From Ooceraea biroi (taxonomy: Eukaryota; Arthropoda; Insecta; Hymenoptera; Formicidae): a DNA stretch of 64,000 nt. This document shows, piece after piece, positions 12,684-22,212 of this stretch. Positions within the stretch are counted from its first letter, which is position 1; the number at the start of each line of letters is the position of its first letter. The stretch spans positions 1,798,001 through 1,862,000 of the forward strand of contig NC_039515.1 of assembly GCF_003672135.1 (NCBI RefSeq), written 5' to 3'. A model generated the notes under the pieces. The model did no database searches. It saw nothing but the letters and a program-made list of their open reading frames with translations, and was not told where the DNA came from. The position numbers were made by a program, and so were the translations under genes.

Positions 12684-15600
12684 CTTCGTCTACTCTCCAT
12701 CTCGTGATCAACGTAGTGTTCTCCTCGTCAAAGCTGAAGAAGCTGATTCGCACGCGCTGGTTCTCAAGATAAAATTTAGTCTCGAGTACACCAAGTGAGG
12801 CACAACGCTATCGAACAATGCAGCATCTACATCTACGCTTTACCCGGAAATCATTAGGTCCAAGGGCGATTTGAAATTTGTCGAATGGCTCGCGGCGGAA
12901 AAAAGGTCTCGATGCCGTCGGGAGGAGGAGCAAAAAGGAGGCAAAGTAGGAGAGATGCCTCTCGGGCTGGTCGAATAAATTTGGATAGCTCCCTGTTTTG
13001 GCCTCGAGCCACGGTTATCCGACGTAGACACTCCCGAGCGCACGATCGGCTCTCTTTCGTAACGCGGCGTGTGAGAAGGGAACAGAAAGGGCTCAGGAAG
13101 GGACGAGAAAGAGAAAGAGAGAAAGGTACGGGTGAGCCGCTCCTTCACGATGGATTTAATTAAAAAACATAATTTAGCAGGCAGAGGATAACAGGTAGCT
13201 CGGCTCCGGTGGGAACTAACGGAGGTTCCGTCACAGCGCGGCGCTGTTCGGCGCCGGCCTGTGCGCTCGCTCATGAATAAGATTATTAATCCCGTCCTTT
13301 GCGAGAAACCTTCTTTTTTCTACAACATCTCTCTTTCTCTGCCTGCTATTCCGCGCGTTTTCCAATATTTAGAAAAATTTATCGCGCGCGCGATCTATTA
13401 TTTATTAACAATTATTTACGAGCACTGACAGCGTTGACATCACTCGATCTCTTTTTCTCCTTTGTCCAATCTCTTCATCCAATAAACATCCTAAACGATA
13501 CATTCTGATATAATACAACCACGTGTAGTCACAACATGGAGATCGTATTTGATGGACCAAGGCATCGGTCGAAATTGAGATGATCGTCCAGTCGATTCGG
13601 ATTTCCCCTAAAAAATTTGCAGATTCTCGAGTTTGTCCTCGAGTTTGCCGAGGGCGAGTCAACCCTCGTTCTCCGTTAATGATTATAGTTACTGATGCTA
13701 CGCGCGATACGCCGCATCGGCCGCCCGCAGTCAGCGCGGCCGGTAAGCTGATCGCTACTGACACCGGGTGGACCCCGCTCGGATGGGCCGAGTTAAAAAT
13801 CCATTTGTCGGGGACCCGGTGAGTGTCGCGCGCGAGATTAAAAGAGAGATACCGACGGGCAAGAAAAAACAGCGCCATTTTGTCGAAAGGAGGACCGGCG
13901 ACCTCGCGACTAGGCTTCTCTCCCGCGCGTAATGGCAGTCGGCCGCGTTGCGTGCGAATGTACAATTTCGTCCCATCGCCACCGGTCGATCGAGGGGTCG
14001 CGAAACCGAAGGGAAACAAGGCGGAAGGAAAACGAGGTGCCAGTGAGGACGCGGAGAGATTTTCGCGATTGGCCGAACGAAAAAAGGAATATTACGTAAT
14101 AACGCGAAAGCGCATTTGCATTGTAATGCATCGGTCGCAAAATTTCATCATTCGCAGTATTCGTACAATGAATCCTGCGTGAAGCTCGAGATCCATTCCT
14201 ATCCAATTCGGTATCACTCTCTCCTGTGATACCGCGTAAATTATATGGACTGTACATGGAAAGTACTATCGTAATTAACTTAATAAATTAACGTAATTGA
14301 CTTTTTATAAATGCAACGGGGTTGCTGAGATAACGTGCGCTATAACTCGCATGAGAAAAAATTCTCCTCATCCTGGATTATCGCCGCGATAAACCCGACA
14401 CGCGACACTTTTGCACAGTAGGAACATCCGCTTTCTTGATCAAACGCCTTGCGTTCACTTATTGCTTTTACATTGCCGTTCGTGGAGCAATTATATCAAA
14501 CCCGATTACACGCGTTAGTTCTCAAGTCCACACCCCGTGATCAACGTGAAAAATGAAGGAAATAATGAGACATAGAAGACCGGGACGTGACGTATAGGAA
14601 ACAACGTCAAGAAAACGACTATATCGGAGTCGACGGCTCGCCCGATAACGATAAAGACGAGCGAGGCGAAGCGAACGTTTTTATAATCGGCGCAATTATC
14701 TGGCCGAGGCCAAACTCGGACGTGTATGAAAGCTAGCGCGCGCAACAGCTTCAAGGGACGGCCGGCTTCTTATCGGGACACTGGCTGCGTGCCGGCGCGG
14801 TTGCATGCGGAGGCTGATAAACAAATAATTAGCATTCGAAGTAACCCGCATTCGCATTATCGCTGGCATCGCCTGCCTCATGAAGGGAAGGCGTACTCGC
14901 GTAACCCTTCGCTGACGTATACCGAGGGCACGGCCGGTTAACGTGCCACGGCATTCTCGTGCTGTTCCCCGCATTTTACCCAGCCTGTACTCAGCCGAGT
15001 AATTAGCGCGGTATGGAAATCACGCTGAACACACAATTCGATCGTTCGATCTAGGTTGTCTTCTTTTTTTTTCTTCCCGTCGCGGAGCGTTTCGCGTATC
15101 CGCGCGAGCGTGTCGAGACGGTAAGGAGGAATGCCGGAATATAACGAGATTGTTTGCGGCAAAAGTATAATGCCATTTTAAATTATAATACGACGTACCG
15201 TATCTGTAACATGTTGCAATTTGCATGGTAATAATAGTCGCATTGCTTATCGCGGATATTACGTACTTAATGAATAATCTTGCTCGGTTCTTTTTTTTCG
15301 CAGCACGCGAGTGAACGCGTATACAATATATGCTGTATGATAAGTACAAAATGAATTACATCATAAAATTACTATAGATACTTCCGTGTAATATCTCAGA
15401 GTGTAATAATGTATTTCAAAGTACAGATGAACTCGCGAATGAATTTTATAACTTTATTTGTGCCTCTTTATATTAAGTTGGAGATTAATTATTAAATTAT
15501 GACAAGATATTAAAACAATTAAATTAATATTTTCCTTCAACGAGACGAGACGAAATACACCATGATAAAAAACATATTATTCCGGCGTTTAAAAAATGCT

Positions 15601-18600
15601 AAAAAGGCGAAAATATATGTATGCAAATACGTGAAGAAAGAAGATGCGAGCGACTCCATTAGAATCGCATAAAAGTTAAACTTGAAATACGCAAAATCCA
15701 ATTCGGTGAGACAGAGTCAATACCACTGGTTGGGGGCTGCTCGGCGCAGGTGAATCCAATCAGAAACTCGGCCGGACCTCGGCAGGTGCTTTGAGATCGC
15801 GGTCAACGGCTCTCAGGAACGACCGACACTTTTTACACGGAAAGCAGAAAAGGGCGCCGCCTAATTTTGCGCGGCGCTCCATTACGGAGCAACCCTTTCT
15901 TCGTAGTCACCGTCGTTCTTTTAATTGTCTCCGACCAGCTAATTCAACGATGACGATCTTGCAAGTGTATTTCCGAGTGTCGCCTCGTGCGCTCGTAGAA
16001 TGCCGTTTTTTGAGGAACTACGTTCTAATCGTTCTAATCGAAAATTTATTTCATACGCGAAAGAAACTTCTTTCATAGAAGAAGAAACCTTCCTTCTTTT
16101 AATCCTTTTTCTAATCGGACAAAGATTCACCAAACGAATTCAATGTCTTCATTAGCGTGCACGCATGAGGCACCGATCGTCGACGGACGTCGACTCGTCT
16201 GACGTGCGAAGGGCTCTCCTCGAGCAGAAAGGGGAACGAGAGTTTGACACGGCCGTCGGATGCGGTTCGCCACGAAGCTCGACCGGTAGACACCCCACGG
16301 TTTGTTGCTTCGCACCCTTGCCTGTCGGGGTCTCTTACCTCCCTCGCATACAGCTGTCACGTGGCTCGTGCTTGAACGGCGGCCGGCCGCGCGCGTTTCC
16401 GCTTTATTTCCCGCAGCGTCAGGCGCGGCGTCGCCGTGTCGGATGTCGGGCTCGTTCCCGATCTCGTTAACGATCTCGAGCGGCGATCGATACTTCCTGG
16501 CACGTTCGTTCGACCTCACTGGTCGGTCGATTGGTTAGCCGGTCGGTCCGTCGGTCTGTCGGGAAGCAATCGCGCGACGCCTCAGCGCGAACGAGTTCTC
16601 GGAAAGAGCCGTGCGAGTCGACGCAGACGAGACGAGGAGCGGGACAGCGAGGATTCTTCGTTTTAATTTATGCGCGGCGTAGCTCGGGGCATTATTAGTC
16701 CTAGCTGGCTACGAGGGGCGTGACGTCACGCGGCTAAAACAAAGGATCCTACTGGTGCCTATTTCACATCGGCTTCCTTTCAACCGTGCCGACAGGAGGG
16801 CGCGAGGGATCCAGGTCCCTCTCGCCTGATGCCGGCCCCGAGTAGTTCGGTACTCTTTACGCTCCGTCAGCTTCGTACTGGGCATTTTTCACTTCTAAGC
16901 GACCGTTGATGTCGCACTTCCGGCCGTCGACAGCGTCCGATCGATCTGATCTTGCGCGACCGAATAATTTCCCACAATTAAAAGTCGTGAAACTGCTTGA
17001 ATATGAAAATCGCGAGTCCATGCTGAGAATGGGGTGACGACAACGGGGAGGAAAGGAGCGCCGATAACGGCGGGACGTGACCGAAATGGACAAGAGTAAC
17101 GCGTTTACGCGCGCAACGCGCGCCATGGAGGGCGTGTATCCAGCGCGCGTAGGGTCTCGCGATGGAGACTGGAGGGAGCTGATCGAGGGACGTCGTTGTC
17201 TCCGCAGGCCACTGTCATATTGTCCCGGCGGATCGATACGCGGCCTGCCTACAACCTGCACTCATCGAGCTTGAAGAGGGCGTGGCTCGTACACCGGCAG
17301 AGAGACACTCAACCCCGTTGCGATCTCCGTCGCGCTAAACCTTTCCGCCGCCCTCTCGGCGTAAAAGCGGGAGAGACGATTTCGTCCTTTCAACCCTCCG
17401 CGGTTCTCCCGCGCTGCGCGTCGTCACCCTCGACGACCTCCGTCAACGAGCGCTCTTATTCGTCGAGGACATCGTAACGGGGAGCAATCGGCCGCACGGG
17501 GCTCGCGGATTTCTCGGGATAATAACATTTCATCATTCGGGCGTAAATTGCGGCAATTTCGTCTGCCTTGCAGTTCCCTCGAAGCGCGAGTCGTGCCTCG
17601 CGACGTGTCCGTGTCTTAACGCACGATTATTTAAATCGTATTGCTGTTTGTAAACGTTAATGACAGCGTATTACCTGGACGATCCTATAATGGCACCACG
17701 CACGAGAAAACGCGCCCTGAATAACCGTCGTACGCGGCAGCACGTACATCGTGTTACCGCGAAGAAATATGAGCGGGATATTTGTTGTACGCGCTGATGA
17801 ATGACCGGGGCCACAAGCGAGTAGAACTCGGGATCTCTCTGCGGAGGATAGATCGACCACGAAGCGGTCGCGACTCCTCGGTTTTTCCTCTTTCTCCCCC
17901 TGGGCTTGTCTCCTCTCTCCCGTCGCTCTTCCATCCTGGAAGGGTGCGCGCGCTCGCTCGTTGTCTTTCGCCGGTGTTGTTGGCGCAAGGTTGAATCCAC
18001 GTGGGGGCGTGTCGCCTCGATGGCGCCGGCTGCTAATGGCCGCGCGGCCCTCCAGACCTTAATTTCCTGCCGCTTCCGCGGACCCTCTCGCTTTTACCTC
18101 TCCGCGCCCAAATCCGCTCCGGGGGATCCTCTCCTCTTCAGCCTCCGGCCCTTCGGTAGCCGCCGACACTCTTCCTTGTCCTTTCGCCCCCGCGAGCGAT
18201 TTGCATGGAACTGCTTTTGATGAAGTTCGTTATCCAAAGTTTCAGTCGGCTCCTGTGAAGCCCTGCTCTGATTTTTAGCCCGGCCAAATTGCGTTCTCTT
18301 CAATCTCTCGTGTGCGAGAAAGAAAGTCCTGCGAATTTCTGGCAATCGGAATTCGTTGGAAGTCGTCGTTCCAACTGTGTCGTTAGCGAAACTTTCATGC
18401 CACTTGTATTCATCATGGTTCTTTAAAAAATTGTTTCCTTCTTATTTGTTTCTTTTATCTCGATGTTGCTTGACATTACCTTTAAGTGCATATTCACGTA
18501 ATTTTTAGTTGAGAATCTCTCTTTCATCTAACATCTAACTTTAGCTGCAGCATTTTCCCACGTTGTTTCGGGCCTCTTAATGTGGTATCCTGGAAAACGT

Positions 18601-19098
18601 ACGTCGACCTTGTGCTTGATTCGAGAACAATTTGCATGAAACCGGCCTAGGTAGAACGGTCGGTCTACCCGGGACTCATTACTTTCAGCGACTAATCTTC
18701 GATCTCTTCTAGGATAGGAGCGGCAATTTAGTGTCATTATACGCCCTTAGGGGAAGACTTTCCTCTTTCTCTCTCCTGTTGGGGCCCGGGTCCGGGCCGG
18801 AGCTTCTTTTTAGATCGATTTAGACGCGGCGATTATGGGCATCCACCAGCCGCCAGATTTCGATATTACGAACTGCGCGCTGGCACGAAAAAGTATCCCG
18901 ATGGTCCCGTGAATCGATACGCGCGATACGTAATTCGCCCCGGAGTTGTTATTACCGATTTGCGTAATCGCGCCGACGAGATTGCTGCCATAACGAGCAC
19001 TTCCGATGTTAAAAATTCCGAAAAATACCAGTAATGCGCGCGCCACGCGCGTTGTTAGCACATTGTAAATCGGCGATAGAGATCATGCGAGCCGACAC
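12684..19098. other. Upstream flank of the Sp gene
   Basis: No coding exon recognised. It contains the CRE palindrome at 16718, a degenerate GGTC repeat at 16521-16562, a CCAAT/E-box-bearing stretch around 15740-15785, and an AT-rich interval at about 15340-15660. It is the natural place for proximal enhancers or a 5' non-coding exon of the Sp gene, but none can be fixed from sequence alone. Confidence 0.55.
16718..16731. promoter_or_regulatory. Perfect CRE palindrome
   Basis: GCGTGACGTCACGC is a 14-base perfect palindrome containing the full CREB/ATF site TGACGTCA. It lies 2.6 kb upstream of the Sp start, in a GC-rich region. The motif match is direct; regulation of the Sp gene is inference from position. 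Confidence 0.45.
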
Positions 19099-19314
19099 TC
19101 GTCAGACATCACGAGTTGATCACGAATTTCTAATGTATCTAGTTTTACGTAGAGTCATAAAATACATAAAGACACATTAGATACACACATATGTTACACG
19201 TACCTGTCGCATCACGCGACACGCGACATGCACCCTGACACAGATTTCGCTAAAAGCTTTTCTCTTACACGACGCAGCGTTACGTACGACTAATTGTCAA
19301 ACAAAAGAGTGAAC
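19099..19314 (+). promoter_or_regulatory. Probable 5' leader or proximal upstream region of the Sp gene
   Basis: This stretch before the ATG has several ATGs, in-frame stops and no conserved protein signal, so it is not coding. I see no convincing TATA box; the TCAGAC at about 19102 is only a weak initiator match. Vertebrate Sp8/9 genes have an upstream exon that ends just before the Sp box. An upstream leader exon joining at the AG of 19337-19338 is therefore possible, though the pyrimidine tract there is poor. Confidence 0.35.
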
Positions 19315-20997
19315 ATGGATCTCATGGTGATGTTGCAGGATCATCCGGGATTGCGAGGTACGCCTCTGGCCATGCTGGCGGCGCAATGCAACAAGCTGAG
19401 CAACAAAAGTCCGCCGCCGCTGGCGGACGCGGCCGTGGGCAAGGGTTTTCATCCCTGGAAGAAGAGTCCGCAGAGCAGTGGCAGTTCGCCGCAACACACC
19501 GGCGGGGGAGGCGGCGGTGGGGGCGGCGGAGGAGGCGGGAGCGGCGGGTGCACAACGACGGGGGTGAGCCAGAGACCGGCGGCGACGAGCAGCGCCGGCA
19601 GCACGACCGGTGGTTACGCAAGGGCGCCGGTGACGTCTTGCGCCTCGACCGCGCCGCAATACGGTAGCGAATTGTATTTCCCTGGGACGGCGAGCGCACA
19701 GCCGGCCGGTGATCCACATCATCATCATCAGAGTAGTCTTCTGGGGAAGGTGGAGGGCGCGACCCTGGGCTCGGTGTACGGCAGGCATCCGTACGAGTCG
19801 TGGCCGTTCAACGCGATGCCGGGCGCGACGCACGGCAGCATTAAAGCGAGCGACGGTTGGTGGGACGTGCACGGGGCCGCGACCACCGGCGGATGGCTGG
19901 ACGTGAGCAGCACCGTCGGCGTCGGTGTCCACGCGGCGCAGATGGCCAATTACTCGGCCGACTACTCGACGAGTCTCGCGCTAGGCAATCACCTGCTGAC
20001 CACGGCTACGACGGCCGGCCATAATCTCTTACAAGACACGTACAAGTCGATGCTACCGGGCGGGCCGCCTGGATTCGGTCTACATCATCACGCGGCCGCA
20101 ACGGCCGGCGCCGGCGCCGGTGCCGGCAGTCCTCAGGGCACCGGCGGCGGAGTCGGCGTCGGGGGCGCCGGCGTCAGTCAAGCGCCCTCGCCGCGCTCGC
20201 AGAGACGTTACACCGGGCGTGCCACCTGCGATTGTCCGAATTGTCAAGAAGCCGAGAGACTCGGCCCCGCCGGCGTGCACCTCAGGAAGAAGAACATCCA
20301 TAGCTGCCACATACCGGGTTGCGGCAAGGTCTACGGGAAAACGTCGCATCTAAAGGCCCACTTACGGTGGCACACTGGTGAGCGACCGTTTGTTTGCAAC
20401 TGGCTTTTCTGTGGCAAGCGGTTCACACGTTCGGATGAGTTGCAGCGGCACCTTCGAACCCACACCGGCGAAAAGAGATTCGCCTGTCCGGTCTGCAACA
20501 AGCGGTTCATGCGCAGCGACCATCTCGCGAAGCACGTCAAGACCCACAGCAGCAGCAGCAGCAGCAGCGGCAGCAAGGGCAAGGGGGGAGCGGGGAGCTC
20601 GTCGGCCGAGTCCTGCTCCGACAGCGAGGACAACGGGAGTCAGCAGAGTCCCACTTCCAGCTCGGTGCCGCAGCCGCAGCCGCCGCAGCAGCAGCCGGCA
20701 CAGGCCCAGCAGCAGCAGCAGCTGGCGGCGGCGGCGGCGGCAGCGGCGGCGGCGGCAGCGGCGGCGGCGGCAGTGGCGGGCCAGGACACCAGCAACACCA
20801 CCTCACCTCAGACCACCACCACCACCCTCGGCCATCAGCCGACAACACCCATGACTCCAATACAGATGACCCCACCGCCTCTGACCCCACACCATCCCCA
20901 CCACCCGCATCTCCCGCCTCTAATGCACCATCCTCATCATCACGCAACCTCCGTACCGGCGGCCCACCACCCGCACGCGGGGATGAGCATGCACTGA
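19315..20997 (+). CDS. Sp8/9 (Drosophila Sp1): Sp8/Sp9-class (Sp6-9) zinc-finger transcription factor
   Basis: Sequence-specific nuclear DNA-binding protein of the Sp/KLF family, which binds GC and GT boxes. Arthropod Sp6-9 genes are known for roles in limb outgrowth (with Distal-less) and in neural development. Numbered from the ATG, the 560 residues show: Sp box TPLAMLAAQCNKL (16-28); GKGFHPWKK (42-50); a 13-Gly run (63-75); YESW (160-163), WWDV (182-185) and WLDV (194-197), typical of Sp8/9; Btd box CDCPNC (305-310); three C2H2 fingers (C331-H353, C361-H383, C391-H411) joined by TGERPF and TGEKRF linkers. Contact helices KTSHLKA, RSDELQR and RSDHLAK are intact. The tail has Ser, Gln, 16-Ala (471-486) and His/Pro tracts. 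The start is the ATG at 19315: it has A at -3 and G at +4, and an in-frame TAA lies at 19291-19293. An alternative N-terminus could be spliced in at the AG of 19337-19338, just before the conserved block. Family and class are very sure; the exact termini are less so. Confidence 0.96.
   Translation: MDLMVMLQDHPGLRGTPLAMLAAQCNKLSNKSPPPLADAAVGKGFHPWKKSPQSSGSSPQHTGGGGGGGGGGGGGSGGCTTTGVSQRPAATSSAGSTTGGYARAPVTSCASTAPQYGSELYFPGTASAQPAGDPHHHHQSSLLGKVEGATLGSVYGRHPYESWPFNAMPGATHGSIKASDGWWDVHGAATTGGWLDVSSTVGVGVHAAQMANYSADYSTSLALGNHLLTTATTAGHNLLQDTYKSMLPGGPPGFGLHHHAAATAGAGAGAGSPQGTGGGVGVGGAGVSQAPSPRSQRRYTGRATCDCPNCQEAERLGPAGVHLRKKNIHSCHIPGCGKVYGKTSHLKAHLRWHTGERPFVCNWLFCGKRFTRSDELQRHLRTHTGEKRFACPVCNKRFMRSDHLAKHVKTHSSSSSSSGSKGKGGAGSSSAESCSDSEDNGSQQSPTSSSVPQPQPPQQQPAQAQQQQQLAAAAAAAAAAAAAAAAVAGQDTSNTTSPQTTTTTLGHQPTTPMTPIQMTPPPLTPHHPHHPHLPPLMHHPHHHATSVPAAHHPHAGMSMH
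19501..19546 (+). repeat. GGN repeat encoding polyglycine
   Basis: Thirteen consecutive Gly codons (GGC, GGG, GGA and GGT mixed), then Ser-Gly-Gly, lie in the N-terminal half of the Sp protein. Mixed codon use shows it is not a fresh expansion. Confidence 0.88.
20206..20274 (+). other. Btd (buttonhead) box of the Sp factor
   Basis: A CxCPxC motif (C305, C307, C310) followed by QEAERLGPAG sits about 20 residues before finger 1. This box is diagnostic of true Sp proteins and absent from KLFs, so it settles the subfamily. It is a transactivation-linked element in family members that have been studied. Confidence 0.93.
20305..20547 (+). other. Triple C2H2 zinc-finger DNA-binding domain of the Sp factor
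   Basis: The three fingers are encoded without interruption. Spacings are C-x4-C-x12-H-x3-H for fingers 1 and 2 and C-x2-C-x12-H-x3-H for finger 3, the canonical Sp/KLF arrangement. Recognition residues K-H-A, R-E-R and R-H-K are those of Sp proteins that read the GGGCGG-type box. All zinc ligands are present, so the domain should be functional. The domain coordinates are read directly; the binding specificity is inferred from the family. Confidence 0.95.
20725..20772 (+). repeat. GCG/GCA triplet repeat encoding 16 alanines
   Basis: Sixteen Ala codons (GCG interrupted by three GCA) follow a CAG-rich Gln tract in the Sp tail. Polyalanine tracts are common in developmental transcription factors and are length-variable. 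The very high GC makes this a likely place for sequencing or assembly indels. Confidence 0.9.
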
Positions 20998-21305
20998 GCC
21001 CGGTGGGGCCCGGAGCCGGTGCCTGCAGTACCGCTGCCGCAACGGCCCTGGGCTCCCCCCTATCCTACCCCCTCAACCTGAACCTCATGCAGAATCACGC
21101 TACCATCAATCCATCCGCGCCCACCCATCACCATCATCAGCAACACCAGAATCACCATCACCACCATCACCACCATCATCACCAATCGCACCAACCGCAG
21201 CACTCGCGACAAAGTAACTCTTACTCGGTGCAACAGAATCCTGGCACGCCGGGGACCGCGCAGACTCCCTCACCCTCGTCCCCCGCGCCTGTACATAGTC
21301 TCTAA
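20998..21305 (+). other. Possible out-of-frame C-terminal continuation of the Sp gene
   Basis: Directly after the TGA of the Sp reading frame, the frame shifted by -1 is open to a TAA at 21303-21305. It has no ATG near its beginning. That frame is in fact open from 20439. The part beyond the Sp stop encodes Ala/Gly-rich, then LGSPLSYPLNLNL, then long His/Gln runs, then Pro/Ser/Thr-rich sequence ending PAPVHSL. His codons alternate CAC and CAT, and Leu and Pro codons vary at the third position, as in selected coding DNA and unlike a pure repeat. It may be the true C-terminus, separated by a one-base sequence error or mutation. It could instead be 3' UTR with low-complexity DNA. I see no classical slippery heptamer before the stop. 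I found no GT-AG pair that would restore the frame among the few donors and acceptors I tested between about 20950 and 21030. Confidence 0.45.
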
Positions 21306-21402
21306 GCGGTTACTCGAGCGCACTCGCGCGTCCAGCAACCGGCCACGATCCACTGCACGTCCGTCCGCCGCGTTCATACACGCAGGCACGATTTAATACA
21401 TA

Positions 21403-21435
21403 GACACACACATACACACACACACACCCATACAC
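21403..21435. repeat. CA-rich microsatellite
   Basis: Interrupted (CA)n tract in the 3' flank of the Sp gene, the first of several distinct microsatellites there. Confidence 0.85.
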
Positions 21436-21617
21436 ATATTGACACACGTAGGCACACACGGGGACATACACGAAAAGCAGCATACACGAATCTGGCTCCC
21501 TGTCCTGGTTCCGAGAACACGGAAATGCTCCTCGTACGCACGCACGCGGATATTACAGGATTTTTTTATTTGTATATATTATATATATATATCTATATAT
21601 AGTGCGCGTGACAGAGA

Positions 21618-21660
21618 GCAAGAGAGAGAGAGAGAGGGAGGGAGAGAGAGAGCGAGAGAA
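21618..21660. repeat. GA-rich microsatellite
   Basis: Interrupted (GA)n tract with GGGAGGG interruptions, in the 3' flank of the Sp gene. It could bind GAGA-factor-like proteins, but that is only a possibility. Confidence 0.85.
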
Positions 21661-21729
21661 ATGATATATTAATTAAGCGGTATAATGTTGTGTAAAAAAG
21701 TAATTCGTATAAATATATAAATATGCAGA

Positions 21730-21735
21730 ATATAA

Positions 21736-21770
<35 letters not shown>
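21730..21770. repeat. AT dinucleotide microsatellite
   Basis: A nearly pure (TA)n run, preceded by degenerate TATAAA-like repeats from about 21705. It is simple-sequence DNA in the presumed 3' UTR. Confidence 0.88.
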
Positions 21771-22099
21771 CATACATGATGCACTGTCGCGTTGTACCAT
21801 ACACACCGACAAAACACTTCGCGCCCTGCCGGCTCTTTTCTTCCGTCCATTTTCGGAAGGCAAGAGACGGAACGAATTAAGAAGAAACAACCGTGGAGTA
21901 TGGACACGGACAGGTTCCAAACGATTTCATACCATGCAGGGCCTTGACGAGCGTTGTCTAATGAGAAAGTAATACTGATTTTTCTTGATGAATTTAGAAT
22001 TCTTTCCAGGCTTTTCCATTTGTTGATTACGTTTGGAACTTGGAACTACGATGACCCATATCAGCCCACCCTTTGGATGTAGCGTCGCACATTATCAAT

Positions 22100-22146
22100 G
22101 AATTATTATTAATTATTATTATTAATTATTAATTATTAATTATTAA
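22100..22146. repeat. TTAATTA-type simple repeat
   Basis: Alternating ATT and AATTATT units, with repeated TAATTA cores. These are homeodomain-core words, but the repetitive structure makes simple-sequence origin the better explanation. It lies about 60 bases before the candidate polyadenylation signal. Confidence 0.8.
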
Positions 22147-22206
22147 CTCCTCTTATTACTGTACTATTATAAAAATTATAAATTCATTTTAAAGTGAGAA
22201 AGAGAA

Positions 22207-22212
22207 AATAAA
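22207..22212 (+). terminator. Candidate polyadenylation signal AATAAA for the Sp gene
   Basis: This is the first canonical AATAAA I find downstream of the Sp stop on the + strand. It is followed within about 30 bases by T- and GT-containing sequence. It would give a 3' UTR of about 1.2 kb from the 20997 stop, or 0.9 kb from the alternative stop at 21305. Signal choice is inference; no transcript evidence is available. Confidence 0.4.

Noticed and set aside
13405..14019. 204-codon open frame on the minus strand
   Set aside because: No domain, and it conflicts with several other frames in the same interval.
19297..19932. 211-codon antisense frame opposite the Sp gene
   Set aside because: Shadow of the GC-rich Sp coding sequence. 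Its Arg/Ala/Pro composition follows from reverse reading of Gly/Ala/Pro codons.
20537..20947. Antisense frame with poly-Pro/poly-Gly opposite the Sp tail
   Set aside because: Reverse-strand reading of the polyalanine and polyglutamine repeats, not a gene.
20439..20994. Alternate -1 frame within the Sp gene as a separate overlapping gene
   Set aside because: It has no ATG and gives an unnatural Gly/Arg/His mix upstream of 20950, where the main frame is clearly coding. Only its part beyond 20997 merits attention.
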